From Brachynemurus nebulosus (Eukaryota > Arthropoda > Insecta > Neuroptera > Myrmeleontidae), in contig JAPWDM010000003.1 in assembly GCA_035578155.1 (NCBI GenBank), forward strand, positions 66,084,142 through 66,148,141: 64,000 nucleotides of DNA, in the 5' to 3' direction. A program made the position numbers and the translations under genes. The notes under the pieces were generated by a model. It had not been told where the DNA came from. It saw only the letters and a list, made by a program, of their open reading frames with translations, and made no database searches. Positions 49,457 to 60,862 of the stretch are shown here, piece after piece. Every line of letters starts with the position of its first letter. The first letter of the stretch is position 1.

Positions 49457-51190
49457 TCAACTTAACTGATAATATTCCGGCGCAAAATCATTGGCTAAAT
49501 TACTTAAAAAATTAAAATCTGACGAACTGTTACTATTTTCACCATTGGCGGCAGTTTGAGCGGATGTGGGCGCCTCAGAACTGCCGTAAAATTGATTGAA
49601 CGAATTATAATTGTCACTGGAATCAGTTTGAACACTTGTTGGTGGTGTCATAACGGCGGCCGTGACTGACGAGGGTGGTCCACCGCCCCCGGGTCCGGTA
49701 AAACCTTCCGGTGTTTGACCGTAATTCGGCGTCACGTTTGAAATGTCATGCGCTTGATGGTACGCGACATTGTTTTCGTAATAGTTGCCGTGTAGGCCGC
49801 CGGTTTGTTTGTGGATGATTTCGTTTGTGGAATAGTAACCGGTTGTGTCGTGACCCAAATGTTGATTGGGTGTGTTGTCGTTTTCGGTGGGGTACATTGC
49901 TCCGGTGGGACCGTAGCCATAGTGGTGGTTTGTGTAGGCTGCGTTGGTGCTGTGATCACTTCCGGTGTTGTAATGGTTGTAGGAATTCATGTTGTGATGA
50001 TATAGATTTTCGTTGGTTATGTGCGATTTGTTGTAGTTTGCGTAGTAGTGTTGTTGCGAGTGATACTGTTGCGTGTAGTTTTGCCTCGATCGTCGGGCGG
50101 TTGTGGAGCCGCCGGTCGCCGCCACCAGGTTATGCTGTTGATGGTGCATCTGAGTTCGAACGTACGCTTCGGGCGTGTGCGGTATTTGGTGTTCGCCGTA
50201 CATGTCGTTGGGGCCGTAGACAACCGGGTTGTGTGTTTGTTGATGCATGGCGTAGTGTTGCATGCTGTTTGCTACATGTTTACTATTTCTAGATGATGGG
50301 GTTGGAGGCACGTCTCGATATTCGGTATAGTTTTGGGCGAATTGGTTATTTGTACTAGGTACGGCACCACGCACCGTGAACGGGGGTGTGGTTTGATTAG
50401 GAACATTTTGTATTGTGACCGTTGAAGAGGCGATTGCTGTCGCGGCAGCCGTGGGTGATGACCGCGGTAATTGTGGGTACAACCCGCCAGCACTTTGTGG
50501 CAGTCCTAATGGACTTGGATGTTGCATCACAGATGGTGTCCCCGGCGTCGAGGAAGGTGTTAAGCTCCGCGATGAAATGGTTTTACTGGTCGATGGAACC
50601 GTTTCACTCATAGGCATCACCATGGGATTGCCACTCGAGCTAGCGTCTTTCGCCGATGATGGTGAAATTTTACACAGGGTTATTCGTTCAGATTGCGGCG
50701 GTGATCCGTGACTACTCCTTCCACCGCCTTCTAATTTTATTGATACATTTAAATTCCGATCTCTGGCGTTCTTCTTCGCCGATGGTCCTCGCACCGAATG
50801 CAGTCCACTGCTCTCATTCGATCTAGAATCCTCTTCGGTGATCATTTTATCGAATGACCCGGAACTGGTTATACTACTCGCTCCGTTACTGTTAGTGTTA
50901 AAGTTTGCGTTGCTATTGTTATTCGTTGCACTTGGTGTGTTATTGTTGTTTCCACGATTTGATCCCAAATCGGGAACATCATCGTGTGGGCCACAACCGC
51001 CCACCGACGTAGGCATTTCACAACCTTGGCAACTCTTCTTTGACATTTCATCATCGAGAAATTTATCCGACATTTTCCCACTTTTACCACCCTCACTGGT
51101 CGTAGAGTCTTTGTCGTCACCATCGTCGCTCTGTTTGCTCAGCGTTTGTCTTTTGTGTTTCATCCGTCGATTTTGAAACCATACTTTGAC
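49457..51190 (-). CDS. pb: proboscipedia (pb), 3' terminal exon
   Basis: This exon starts after the acceptor CTATAG with VKVWFQNRRMKHKRQ, which is homeodomain helix 3 (residues 45-59, with Q50, N51 and R53 present). An acidic Asp/Ser stretch and a KKSCQGCE motif follow (about residues 42-49 counted from the Met at 51163), then an Asn-rich run, and long Ser/Thr/Asn/Gln/His/Tyr-rich sequence. The C-terminus is FNFLSNLANDFAPEYYQLS and the stop is TGA at 49459-49457. Both the KKSCQGCE motif and the C-terminal peptide are, from memory, conserved in insect Proboscipedia. The frame is open for 577 codons plus the stop and shows no damage. The 3' end of the mRNA is not fixed; the first AATAAA on the minus strand after the stop is at 49393-49388 and there are others further on. 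The opposite strand shows several long open frames, which are shadows of this exon. Confidence 0.96.
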   Translation of the reverse strand, partial: VKVWFQNRRMKHKRQTLSKQSDDGDDKDSTTSEGGKSGKMSDKFLDDEMSKKSCQGCEMPTSVGGCGPHDDVPDLGSNRGNNNNTPSATNNNSNANFNTNSNGASSITSSGSFDKMITEEDSRSNESSGLHSVRGPSAKKNARDRNLNVSIKLEGGGRSSHGSPPQSERITLCKISPSSAKDASSSGNPMVMPMSETVPSTSKTISSRSLTPSSTPGTPSVMQHPSPLGLPQSAGGLYPQLPRSSPTAAATAIASSTVTIQNVPNQTTPPFTVRGAVPSTNNQFAQNYTEYRDVPPTPSSRNSKHVANSMQHYAMHQQTHNPVVYGPNDMYGEHQIPHTPEAYVRTQMHHQQHNLVAATGGSTTARRSRQNYTQQYHSQQHYYANYNKSHITNENLYHHNMNSYNHYNTGSDHSTNAAYTNHHYGYGPTGAMYPTENDNTPNQHLGHDTTGYYSTNEIIHKQTGGLHGNYYENNVAYHQAHDISNVTPNYGQTPEGFTGPGGGGPPSSVTAAVMTPPTSVQTDSSDNYNSFNQFYGSSEAPTSAQTAANGENSNSSSDFNFLSNLANDFAPEYYQLS

Positions 51191-51869
51191 CTATAGAACA
51201 AACAGAAACCAGAATTGAAAAGTTGCTTAGTGAGGTCGTTGAAATTGAAGAGGTGGATTCCAAAACGCGCTAAGTCACTTTTTGCAATTTTTCAGGAAAT
51301 GTAAAGAACTATCTAGGTAGGCAAATGTATAGTAATCTGTTTAAATTATTTTCAAGTTCTTAGATAATAATTATTATTGATGTTATTTATTTGTTTTTAT
51401 TTATACATATAATTTTCAATAGATTATATTGAAAAAAAAAAACCTTTAAAAAGTTGGGTTGAGTTGGTTAAAATAAACCTAGTTTGCTTAAATACAGATA
51501 TATTTTATTCAAGAAACATTTTAAACAGTGCATTATTAGCTATTTCATGTGTTTGACATAACAGAAAATCTGTCTACAAGCAAATTTGGAAGAAAATACC
51601 AGCTATTATTGGAAAAAAAATGCAATGGTTTACGAGTAAATTTCACTTAGAGCGTTTTGAAATAAAACTGTCACTGACTTAGCGCTTTTTTGGAAAACAT
51701 TCCATTTTTCATCATTCATTTTACAGTAGACTAAGCTCATTTTGAAGGGTGGCACAACGAAAATCGTATAGAGCTGGACTTGTAGAACATTCTGCATCAA
51801 CTAAAATCTCACATTAGACAAAAAATGACTTAGCGCCATTTGGAATCCACCTCTTCAATTGTAACATAC
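51191..51869 (-). other. pb: pb homeobox-splitting intron (679 bp)
   Basis: Phase-0 intron between homeodomain residues 44 and 45, bounded by GT at 51869-51868 and AG at 51192-51191. It is AT-rich and I see no nested gene or transposon in it. Confidence 0.93.
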
Positions 51870-52012
51870 CTGTCGTTCCGTGAGGTCTAAAGACGCGGCA
51901 ATTTCTATTCTTCGCGGGCGACATAGGTATTTGTTGAAATGGAATTCTTTCTCTAATTCTAATAACTGCGTGTTGGTGTAGGCCGTGCGTAACCTTCTTG
52001 GTAGTCCATTTT
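51870..52012 (-). CDS. pb: proboscipedia (pb), internal exon with homeodomain residues 1-44
   Basis: Hox2-class transcription factor that specifies maxillary and labial appendage (mouthpart) identity in insects. The exon is 143 bp: two bases finishing a Glu codon, then 47 codons starting [15 protein letters not shown] and ending at ASLDLTERQ. Homeodomain numbering puts Pro at 1 and the last Gln at 44. It is bounded by a strong acceptor (CTTTACAG, AG at 52014-52013) and donor (CAG|GTATGT, GT at 51869-51868). The exon is too short for simple ORF calling and was found by following the homeodomain backwards from the terminal exon. Splitting the homeobox between residues 44 and 45 is the known intron position in insect pb. 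The upstream intron is phase 1. The exon carrying the YPWM motif is not in the window. Confidence 0.96.
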
Positions 52013-52419
52013 CTGTAAAGAACCAAAATGAAAAATTATAATCAGCACTCTTTGAAATAAACTAAATTTGGCAAAGTTTCATAACACAGCTTTCGTATTC
52101 GCCAAACAAAAATAATATAAAATGTCTACCTATGTCAACCAATACGACAAACTCCATCTATTGATTCCAAGTCTAATTTAAATATTTATTAGAAATGTAT
52201 TTTCTTTATATGCAAATCAGTTAATATACTTATACTTAGACAGCCTCGCTTGACATACCCCCGTCTTGCTTTACTGTTTGTCTAATATATGTAATTTTAA
52301 TATTTTCAATGCACAATCGTTCTTTTTCAAGTTGATGTTGACTTGGCTGGGGCTACCTACATAAGTAGTTTGCGAGTAAAGTAATAGTTTTATATAAAAT
52401 ATTTGAAACGAAGAAGACA

Positions 52420-52800
52420 TTGCTGTCGTATACTGAAGAAGAATATCAGGAAATAGAACACACAACACCCGCCGCATCACATCATCCACCAAGACGATGT
52501 AGAAGACGATGATGATGCGTGGGTAAATTTATTCCATCGTTTCGGTGGAACGGGTGACGGCTGAAGCTCTATAGAAAACTTACAGCCAACTCGATAGAGA
52601 GAATGTGTATGCTGTGTGCTTGCCGCCGTGCCGTAAGCAAGCTGTGCTTCCACGAAGAGTTTTTCGGGGGGCGGTTTTTGATATTAAATTTCACCTGGCG
52701 TCAGTTGGTGACAGTATTTTGTCACTCATATCTCCAATGGAAGACATATGCCACATCAAATACGACTCTTTGTTAGTTGATTGATGGCATAAGAATAAAA
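52420..52800. promoter_or_regulatory. GC-richer patch with Hox-PBC consensus in the pb intron
   Basis: This 380-bp patch, 400-800 bp upstream of the homeobox exon, is much richer in GC than the flanking intron. It contains TGATTGATGG at 52778-52787, the classical HOX1-PBC consensus, and TGACAG (Meis/Hth type) at 52709-52714 on the same strand. No open frame consistent with splicing into the pb exon was found. A candidate intronic enhancer. Confidence 0.42.
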
Positions 52801-54399
52801 CAATATCATATTTGCAGATATGAGTTTTCTTTATACGTATATGTGTATAATATATATGTTATATTTATGTTATTTATTTATAATATTAAAATTAGAAAAA
52901 TGAAAAATTTCATATATTATATAATAACAAAAATTTAATAAAATTTTGATATTATTTTACTAATAGATAACAAGTCTCGTTGAGTACACTGTGAAAAAAA
53001 TGCTTTGAAGTGTCAAACGAATATAACTTTAAGTAGATAAAGAAATTTTTTTTTCTATACTGTTGAAAGAAATCATTTCCTTGAGTTAAAAAACTTTTCT
53101 TTTTTTTTTAAATATAGTTAACTACATGGAAAAAATTTTTTGAAAAATTACAACAATATTTTTTTTTGGGATATATAAATTTCACGAAGAATTTGGGAGA
53201 AGGTTGAAAAAATTCTTTTTTGAAAAATATTTATAATAAGAATTCAGTTTAAGAAAATGGCTATGAAAGTTGCTTCTTATGAATCTACTGGCGAAATTTT
53301 AGTAATTTTGGAATAATTTTCTATATTTCTCGTAAAAATCATGGAACTTCTGCAAAAAATAATGCCTTATCCTTTATGGACTTACTCAGTCTCCTATATC
53401 GAAAATTTTGTAGCCTATATTTCCTTAAAAATTATTTTTCAAATGAATTACATAGAATAATTCAGTTTCTGTTAAAGAAAGATTGAAATGCCATTACGAA
53501 ATATTATTTACACATTAAAATTATTGATTCTATACTTCTGATTACGTTAAAAACCTAAAATTATGTTAAAAACAGTTGAAAATACTTAATGATGCCATAG
53601 GGACTAATTTTTATATTAAACTTGATATAATACAAATATCTGCCATGAAGTTCCTGGTAGAATTTTCGTAATCTTCGCAATTTTTGGGTAAATTTGCTAT
53701 TTTTTTTTAATTAAAATATCAAAATTCAGTTTATAAATATGGAAACTGGATTCTACTTAGAACTTAGAAGTAGAGGTTATGTTTAAAATACGCCATTATG
53801 AAAATTCACATACCGACTGAGTGATTTGTCATAATTGATTAACATAACCTAATATTTTTTTTTCAGATTTCAAGTGTGATTATTTATTATCTTCTTTGAT
53901 TATGACATAAAATAATTAATTTAACAAAAACATAGGTATAAACAAATACATCTAAAGTAATAATAATTATAGAGCATGATGAGTAATATTAATATGGTCG
54001 AGTGCATTTCCATTTGTAACCGGCCGTTTGCGAGTCGGAACATTATTTTATAGTAGTAATCACGGTAGTAATAAAAAATTGTTTAAATACAACAAATAAA
54101 TGTACAAAAATTACTTATAAGCGCTGGACCATACAATCATAATATTTATGTAAATATTTTTTTGAAAGGATTGTTTTATTTAGTAAAATTTTTTAATGAA
54201 TTATTATCGCAAATAACACTTTGATGTCATAATTTTGTTGTTTACAAATTTGCAATGACCTAATTTTATTGTTTAAATAATTGTTTTTTTCTGTTACGAA
54301 TTAAACAATTAAAAAATTTATACGTTTGAATATTTGCGGTGGTTGAAATTTTTTTTACTAGGTGTCGTTATAATTTGCTATCAGATAGAGTGACTATAA

Positions 54400-54771
54400 G
54401 GCTGTCTATGCTGAAATAAGAAATAAGGAATAAGAAGTATGTCATCTAGTGACGTTGAATGGAACTTTAACTTAACTGCTCATAGGTAAATGTATTTAGG
54501 TATTTTTGTACATCAGAATTCATGAACAAGTAACGTTAGTGATGACTTTTTTGTCACTAAGTGAAAAAAACACGAATTTTGACGTAAAAAAATACCTACA
54601 TATTTATATCTATGACCAGTTACGTTAAGGTTTCATTCAACATCACTAGATGGCATACTCCTTATTTCTTATTCCTTATTTCATTAAAGTTCCATTCAAC
54701 GTCACTAGATGGCATCTTATTCCTTATTTCTTATATTCTTATTCTTTATTTCATTGATTGTGTAGACGGCC
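54400..54771. mobile_element. Harbinger-like MITE 2 (TAA target duplication)
   Basis: GGCTGTCTATGC at the left and GTAGACGGCC at the right, with TAA on both sides (54397-54399 and 54772-54774). AAATAAGGAATAAGA words recur near both ends, and CATTCAACATCACTAGATGG / CATTCAACGTCACTAGATGG are repeated inside. 372 bp. Confidence 0.77.
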
Positions 54772-56469
54772 TAACAAATAGGGTCCTGACATCTCATTCA
54801 TTTTCTCTCCAAAACAGAGCGGGAAGCTTCAAAATTAATTATCACATATTTGAGTAATTATTCTCTATTTTTGAGTATATAATAATTATTGTTAATAAGT
54901 TATGAATTAATGAACAATTAAAATTTTTTAATTTAATTATTTTTTCTAGATTAAACTAAATGATTTTTGTTAATATTTAATTTATTTCCAATGTATTTTA
55001 CGCAAACTTTGGACAGAAAATGCCGAAACTAATCAGCGTTCAGTCACGACTCTATTTATTGTAGGGACTTAACCATCTTGAATCTTCCTCTTGTATTTTA
55101 TTTTTCCAGTGATTTCGAGATATGAACTCGGCCTTGTTTTCCTTGCAATTAAACATAAAATTTAAGAATGGAAAAAGGAAGAATTACTTGAAGTCTTTCC
55201 TAAAGTAGTTAAGAATCAGATAGATTTATTAAACATGGTTCCAGTTTGAGACTGTTTAAAAAATAAGTCTTTTTGCAATTTATTTCAGTTTATGCCTATA
55301 GTATAGGGAAGTAACCAAGTTTGAATGAAATGGAGTACTTTCTCTTAGCTTAGTAGTAACTTTTAAGTTAAAAAACAGAAATAGCGTAAAATCCTTTACT
55401 AGTTGAATAAAATCTTGCACCATTAGAGGTAGGTAAGCAAATTTTTTTGCGTAGCGTTCCAACCATAACCTCAATTTTTTTTTGTTAACACTGAACTGTC
55501 AGTGTGGTCAACATATTAAAGCCTACGTTTAATTTAAATTTTATAAAACAATCCCTGTGTTTTTTTAAGGTGATTAGATTTTAATTAATAATTTAATAAA
55601 AACAAGCTTTTATGCTATTATAAAGTATTGTTATAGGTATTATAGGTGTGTAATTAAAATAATTATAATAAAAATACTAATTACGGATAATCAAAAAAAA
55701 GAAAAAAACACTTTTATTAAAATTTTGAATATAAAAGAATTCGCATTTTTTCTGCCCCAGTAAGATTTGATTATGTAAATATTAAAATTAATTTTCTTTT
55801 CTCAACCTGGAATTTTTAATTAAAATTTTTTTAAATTTTGATGGAAAAAAAATGTTGGTACAGGGTGAAAAATTAACGACTAACTAGAGGAAGAGGGCAC
55901 CTGTGGGCGCCTACCTTAAAAATCATAATTCGGCTCGCGGTAATTTTTTACAAAATTATTGCTACGTGAATGAAGAACATTTTTTTGGAAGCTATTGTTA
56001 AAAAATTGGTCGTCGTCATACCTTGACTTCCAACTATTTAATTTAAATTTTATTTGTTTGAAATTAATATGGCACATTATGTTTGGAAAATTCTTGGAAC
56101 TGTAATTGCGTTCAAATTATATAGTACCAACCTACAAAATATTTGTACAAGAGTACAAACACAAAACACAAAATGGTATAGTAGTAATAAACGAAATAAT
56201 ATAATATAATGAGATTAAATCATTCATACAGAAGAATTTCGTATGAAAAATTCGTATGAGTGCCATAGTAATGATACAAAACAATACATTTTAAAAATAC
56301 ATTTATAGAAACAGTTTTAGTTTTGCTGTTACTTCCGTTTGATTTTCATTATATTTAAATTTGACAGTTACAGTGAAATGTCATTAATATAACTTAACCA
56401 ACTAACCAGCGATATTAATGGAAGTTTCCGTGCTAACCGATGGACGTATAGTTCACCGCTTTAAACGTA

Positions 56470-56775
56470 GGTAGGTACTTGGTTCATCCTTGAAGAGTTA
56501 ACTTATCAAGTTCTGAAGCCCACGTTGGGCTCCAATTTTAGTGTTTTACAATAAACATTAAAAACACTAAAACACTAAAATTGGCGCCCAACGTGGGCCT
56601 CAGAACTTGATAAGTTAACTCTTCAAGGATCCTTGGTTCATCTTTGAAGAGTTCTAAACCCCACGTTGGGCTCCAATTTTAGTGTTTTACAACAAACACT
56701 AAAACACTAAAATTGGCGTCCAACGTGGGGTTTATAAGACTTGATAAGTTAACTCTTCGAGGATGAACCAAAGAC
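56470..56775. repeat. Two tandem palindromes carrying tRNA-Lys primer-binding-site sequence
   Basis: Each palindrome has a left arm with CCCACGTTGGGCTCC and a right arm with TTGGCG(C/T)CCAACGTGGG, around TTTTAGTGTTTTACAA...AACACTAAAA. TTGGCGCCCAACGTGGG is complementary to the 3' end of insect tRNA-Lys and is the usual primer-binding site of tRNA-Lys-primed LTR retrotransposons. The flanking arms (AACTTGATAAGTTAACTCTT and its complement) are also paired. No LTR element body is present. Confidence 0.7.
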
Positions 56776-58044
56776 TTTTAAAAAGGTGAAAGTATTCATG
56801 TTTTGAGGAAATGGTTTTGGTATTTATTATGGTACTACATCTAGCTACAAACAATCAAATTACCAAATTAATTTATTAATTTGGTCGGTTGTTTTTTTTT
56901 AGTACAGTTTTACTGTATTAAATTACAATTGATGTACACGTCTATATAATTTTAGTTTTTGGTTATTTATCTTTTATTACTATCAAAACGAAGATAGCGA
57001 CATAAAATTTTCTCTAGCCGTGTTTCATGTTAGATTTCATTTATTTATTTTTTTTTTTTTGAAGGTATACATACACTTTTTATGTGTGTATATGAACGGG
57101 ATAGCATGCACTGCTGATTACTGATAGCTTTATCAAGATTTTTAATGATTATTATATTTAAATTTAGTGAAAAAAGAAACAGGGTGAGATTAAATAAAAT
57201 TGTTGTAATAAAAAAGCATATATTCTATTTTGTTTACCAGCGCCCTCACCAGTGATCTTGTTAGCAACTCCTTTTATTTGTTTTTGAAGTTTCTACGTCT
57301 TTTAAAGTCAATTTTCATTGTTAACTTAATTCTTGTTTTGAGAAAATATGTATGAATTTGTGTTTTTAAGAAGTTTGGGTTGGGTTGCTACGAAAACACT
57401 AGCTGAAACCAAAAAAACTGGACAGATTCTAGAATCAAAAAAAGTCCGTTGAAATTTTTTGTTCATTCGGAAGCTTATTATTATTATATTGTAATGTGAA
57501 AGATGGAACCTAAACTATAGCATAATTAGGAGGTGCTTTGTTGAGGGAAAAAAATTAATTCTTGGAATTAACCTAAAATTTAGCAATATCTGGCAATGTC
57601 GCATTAGATTATGAGATACGGCAGAGCAAAAAATTGCAATAATCGTGAAAATATTTTGAGAGTGTACCAATTCGACTTGTTTAAACAAAATTTGGTTTTT
57701 AAAATTTTTTAAATACGGTCCTATTGCGTTTATAAAATATATATAATATAAAATACTGAGAATTGTGTGTAAATAGAGATAGAGTTATTAGAAACGCATT
57801 AATGTATTTGAACTTAATAATATTATAGTAAATTCGACATGTAATAACATTTATGTAGTTTTTAAATTCAACATTTTATAAGCAACGAGTACTTTTATAT
57901 TGTTTTTGTAAAGAATAGAATTAGAACTATGTAACTCAATAAAAGTATTAATTATTTTGATATTATGACTTTATACAGAGTGTTAAATAAAACGTATATT
58001 TCAAATAGTAAAGTCTTGTATTTTTATACATCACGTTAAAACGT

Positions 58045-58956
58045 TTAAGGGGAGGTTTACTCGAGAGTCCTTAAAAATTATGTATTTTTCTAGAATTTTT
58101 TTGTCAAGAACGGAAGTAAATATCAATTTCAAATTTTGTGCACATATTTATTAAGTATTAAACTACACAAAAAAAAATTTTTCAAGGAAAAATATAAAAA
58201 AGTGTCCATTTTATATAGATAGTGCAGTGTGACGATCCGAAAATCCAATGACTTGTTGGTGGACATCCTAGCGCCGGTAATAAACCACCGAAATCCAAAA
58301 ACAAACAAGATTTATAAAATATATGAAGAGTACCGGCACCTCTACCTATAATATCAATAAATTGCTGAAAGAAAAATAAATGGCGGATGTTTGAACTTTT
58401 GATTACGATTTTTGTCTTATTTTTCGCTCTTTAAAGTAAATTTAAAAATAAAAAAAAATATTGAAAGTGTATCGAACTTAGATAGAGGTGCCGAAGAATT
58501 GAATTATCTTTAAAATAAAAAACTAAAAAAAAGGATCCATCGAATAGTTTTTGAGTTATCGTGTCCACCAGTTCCAAAAATATAGTTTCGGGATATTATA
58601 AAATATATATAAAGAAACGTATTTTCAAAATTTTATATTTAATACTCTCATTATTGCGTGAACTACGTTTTTTGAATTTTTTCTTTTATAGAAAGCTGGA
58701 TTCGGTTAATGTGCAAGAATCTTGTTTTTAAATTATTTTCAGTAAAATCACTTTGGGAACATATTCTATACATAATTTGCTACCAGTTACGGCAAAAGAA
58801 AAAAATCGATTTTTTTATCAAATCTCAAGTAAACCTTCCCTTAAATTACTTTCAGCAAAATCACTTTGGGAACATATTCTACACATAATTAGCTACCAAT
58901 TTCTGCAAAAAAAAATCTATTTTTTTTTAACGACTCTCAAGTAAACCTCCCCTTAA
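58045..58956. mobile_element. TTAA-flanked element with a duplicated right end
   Basis: TTAA-GGGGAGGTTTACTCGAG at the left and CTCAAGTAAACCTCCCC-TTAA at the right. The last 110 bp or so (58845-58956) is a second copy of 58738-58844, including an internal terminus CTCAAGTAAACCTTCCC-TTAA. piggyBac-like by its target only. Confidence 0.72.
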
Positions 58957-60862
58957 GGCGTCACACTCATCACTTTGAAATGCCAGAAAGGAATGCTCAG
59001 GTCCATCATAGACGCTTTTTTCTCGAAGGGATTAGTGGTGGGCAGCATAGCAATTTTCAAAAATATTGAATTTTCGCTAAATGGCACCAGTTTGAAAAAA
59101 AAAATTTTGAAAATCGATAAAAAAAATCAACTTTAATTTGTTTATAAAAAACCAGCTTCAAAAATCTACCGGTCTAGATAATCTATGTATATCTAAGAAA
59201 CTACAGATAAAATTTCAAGTTTATCGGATGAAAATTACTAGAGTTACTTTGTCCAGCGTTCAAGAAAAGCTTTAAATATAAATTTTCTTACAAAAACTGT
59301 GCGAAAATTCCACCTATATAAGTAAAAAAAGAAAAATGGAAAAACATATTTTCTTAAATGTTTATTGCCAACTTTTATAACAATTTAAAATTTAAATGTT
59401 ACAAAATAATATAAATACGTTATCGTAGCTATTTCACGGACATTTATCTATTCGGGGAAAAGTTAGGGAAAAAATGAGCTACTGTAGCAGTGAAGAAAAA
59501 GAAAAATAACGTATATCAGAGAGATCCCCTTGTTAGATTTTTTTTAAACAAATAATACATTTAAGGGGAAATGTGGGTGTGTGTATTGTACACAATCGGG
59601 AAAAGAAATTTAAACACATAGATAAATTTTAATTTGGTTTCCGAGTGACGTTCAAGAAACCTTTATTGATTAGATGCGTAAAATCTAACATAATAAATCC
59701 TATCAGTGTACAGCATTTTTGGAAAATAATGCATATTTTAAGTTCCGACTTTACATGCGTTAGAAAATACAAAGCTTCATCAGAGATATTGCACTTTATA
59801 AAAATGCCAAATTGCCAAAAATTGTCCGATCGCTAAATTGTTGGCATAGATATATAAAATTTCAACGTGTGTTACAAAAAAATATTGTCATAATAAATGG
59901 TAGCAGAGCGTGGTCTTGATTCACAAACCTACGGAAGTTATGGGCCCATTTTTAGAATTTTTTTTTTTTATAATTAGAATTTTTTTTATAAAATCTAAAC
60001 AAAATATTCAGATTCAATACAGCATTCAGTTTTCTTTTTGACGTAACTGTATCAGATGATAGAGTGGAAACATTTTTAAATTTGATCTCGACTTTTCATA
60101 AGTTAGTAGTTTATATCCTTCACATCAGTGGCTGACTCTATATGTATACCTACAATGTATATTATGATGATTTCAGGCAAACGGTTTTCTTGTAGACCTT
60201 CTGTCATATCATATTCAAATATCAACGGAAAAAAATATTTGAAATAGACTTTTTCTTTCAATCTCTATTCATCTTTTACATTTTTCTTTCATTCCCATGT
60301 CCCGTTCACCACTCCTCCCATGTTTTTTTTTTTTGGTATCTAGAATAAAGGTGGTTTGATGATTTACCAAGTTACTTCTTGCTACTTGTTTCTTTTTTGT
60401 TGATTATATATTGAAAGTTTTTTTGCGTTAAAGATAATTTGAGAATTTAGAAATGACTCGTCATAAATTGCGAGGACAATATCAGACTTTTAATGGTATA
60501 ATTTGGAAAGGATGGTTCCAAAAAAAAAAAAAAAAAAAATTTTAAGTGGTAGCGAAATTTTGTTTATTTGTACAAGCGTTTATTTAATTTGTTATGTTCG
60601 TGAATAAATTTGTAAGTATAAATATGTCATTATCCGTTTTAAAATTTGTGCTCGAATTTAAAGTCACTTTCTATCAATAGTACTGAGCTGATTTGATATT
60701 GGATCCAGAAGATATTAGAAGAAACTTACAGCTAAAATCACTGAGGTAACCATGAAAGCGTCTTAGATTGCAAAAATAAATAGAACAACAAATATTACCC
60801 GGCAAAAAAATTTTCTAGGTTAATAGAAATAGCAAACATTAGGATCTATCAACAGAAATAAT

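Noticed and set aside
49805..51176. Several plus-strand and alternative-frame open frames opposite the pb terminal exon and lab exon 1
   Set aside because: They are antisense or frame shadows of GC-richer coding exons, with low-complexity composition and no family features.
52560..52680. Possible pb coding exon ending at a strong minus-strand donor (GCT|GTAAGT near 52580)
   Set aside because: The phase required to join the homeobox exon is 1, and joining here gives TAA at the junction; the preceding sequence has no Pb-like peptide.
56470..56775. A complete LTR retrotransposon, suggested by the tRNA-Lys primer-binding sequence
   Set aside because: There are no long direct repeats, no gag or pol frames and no polypurine tract; only the boundary sequence is present, in palindromic form.
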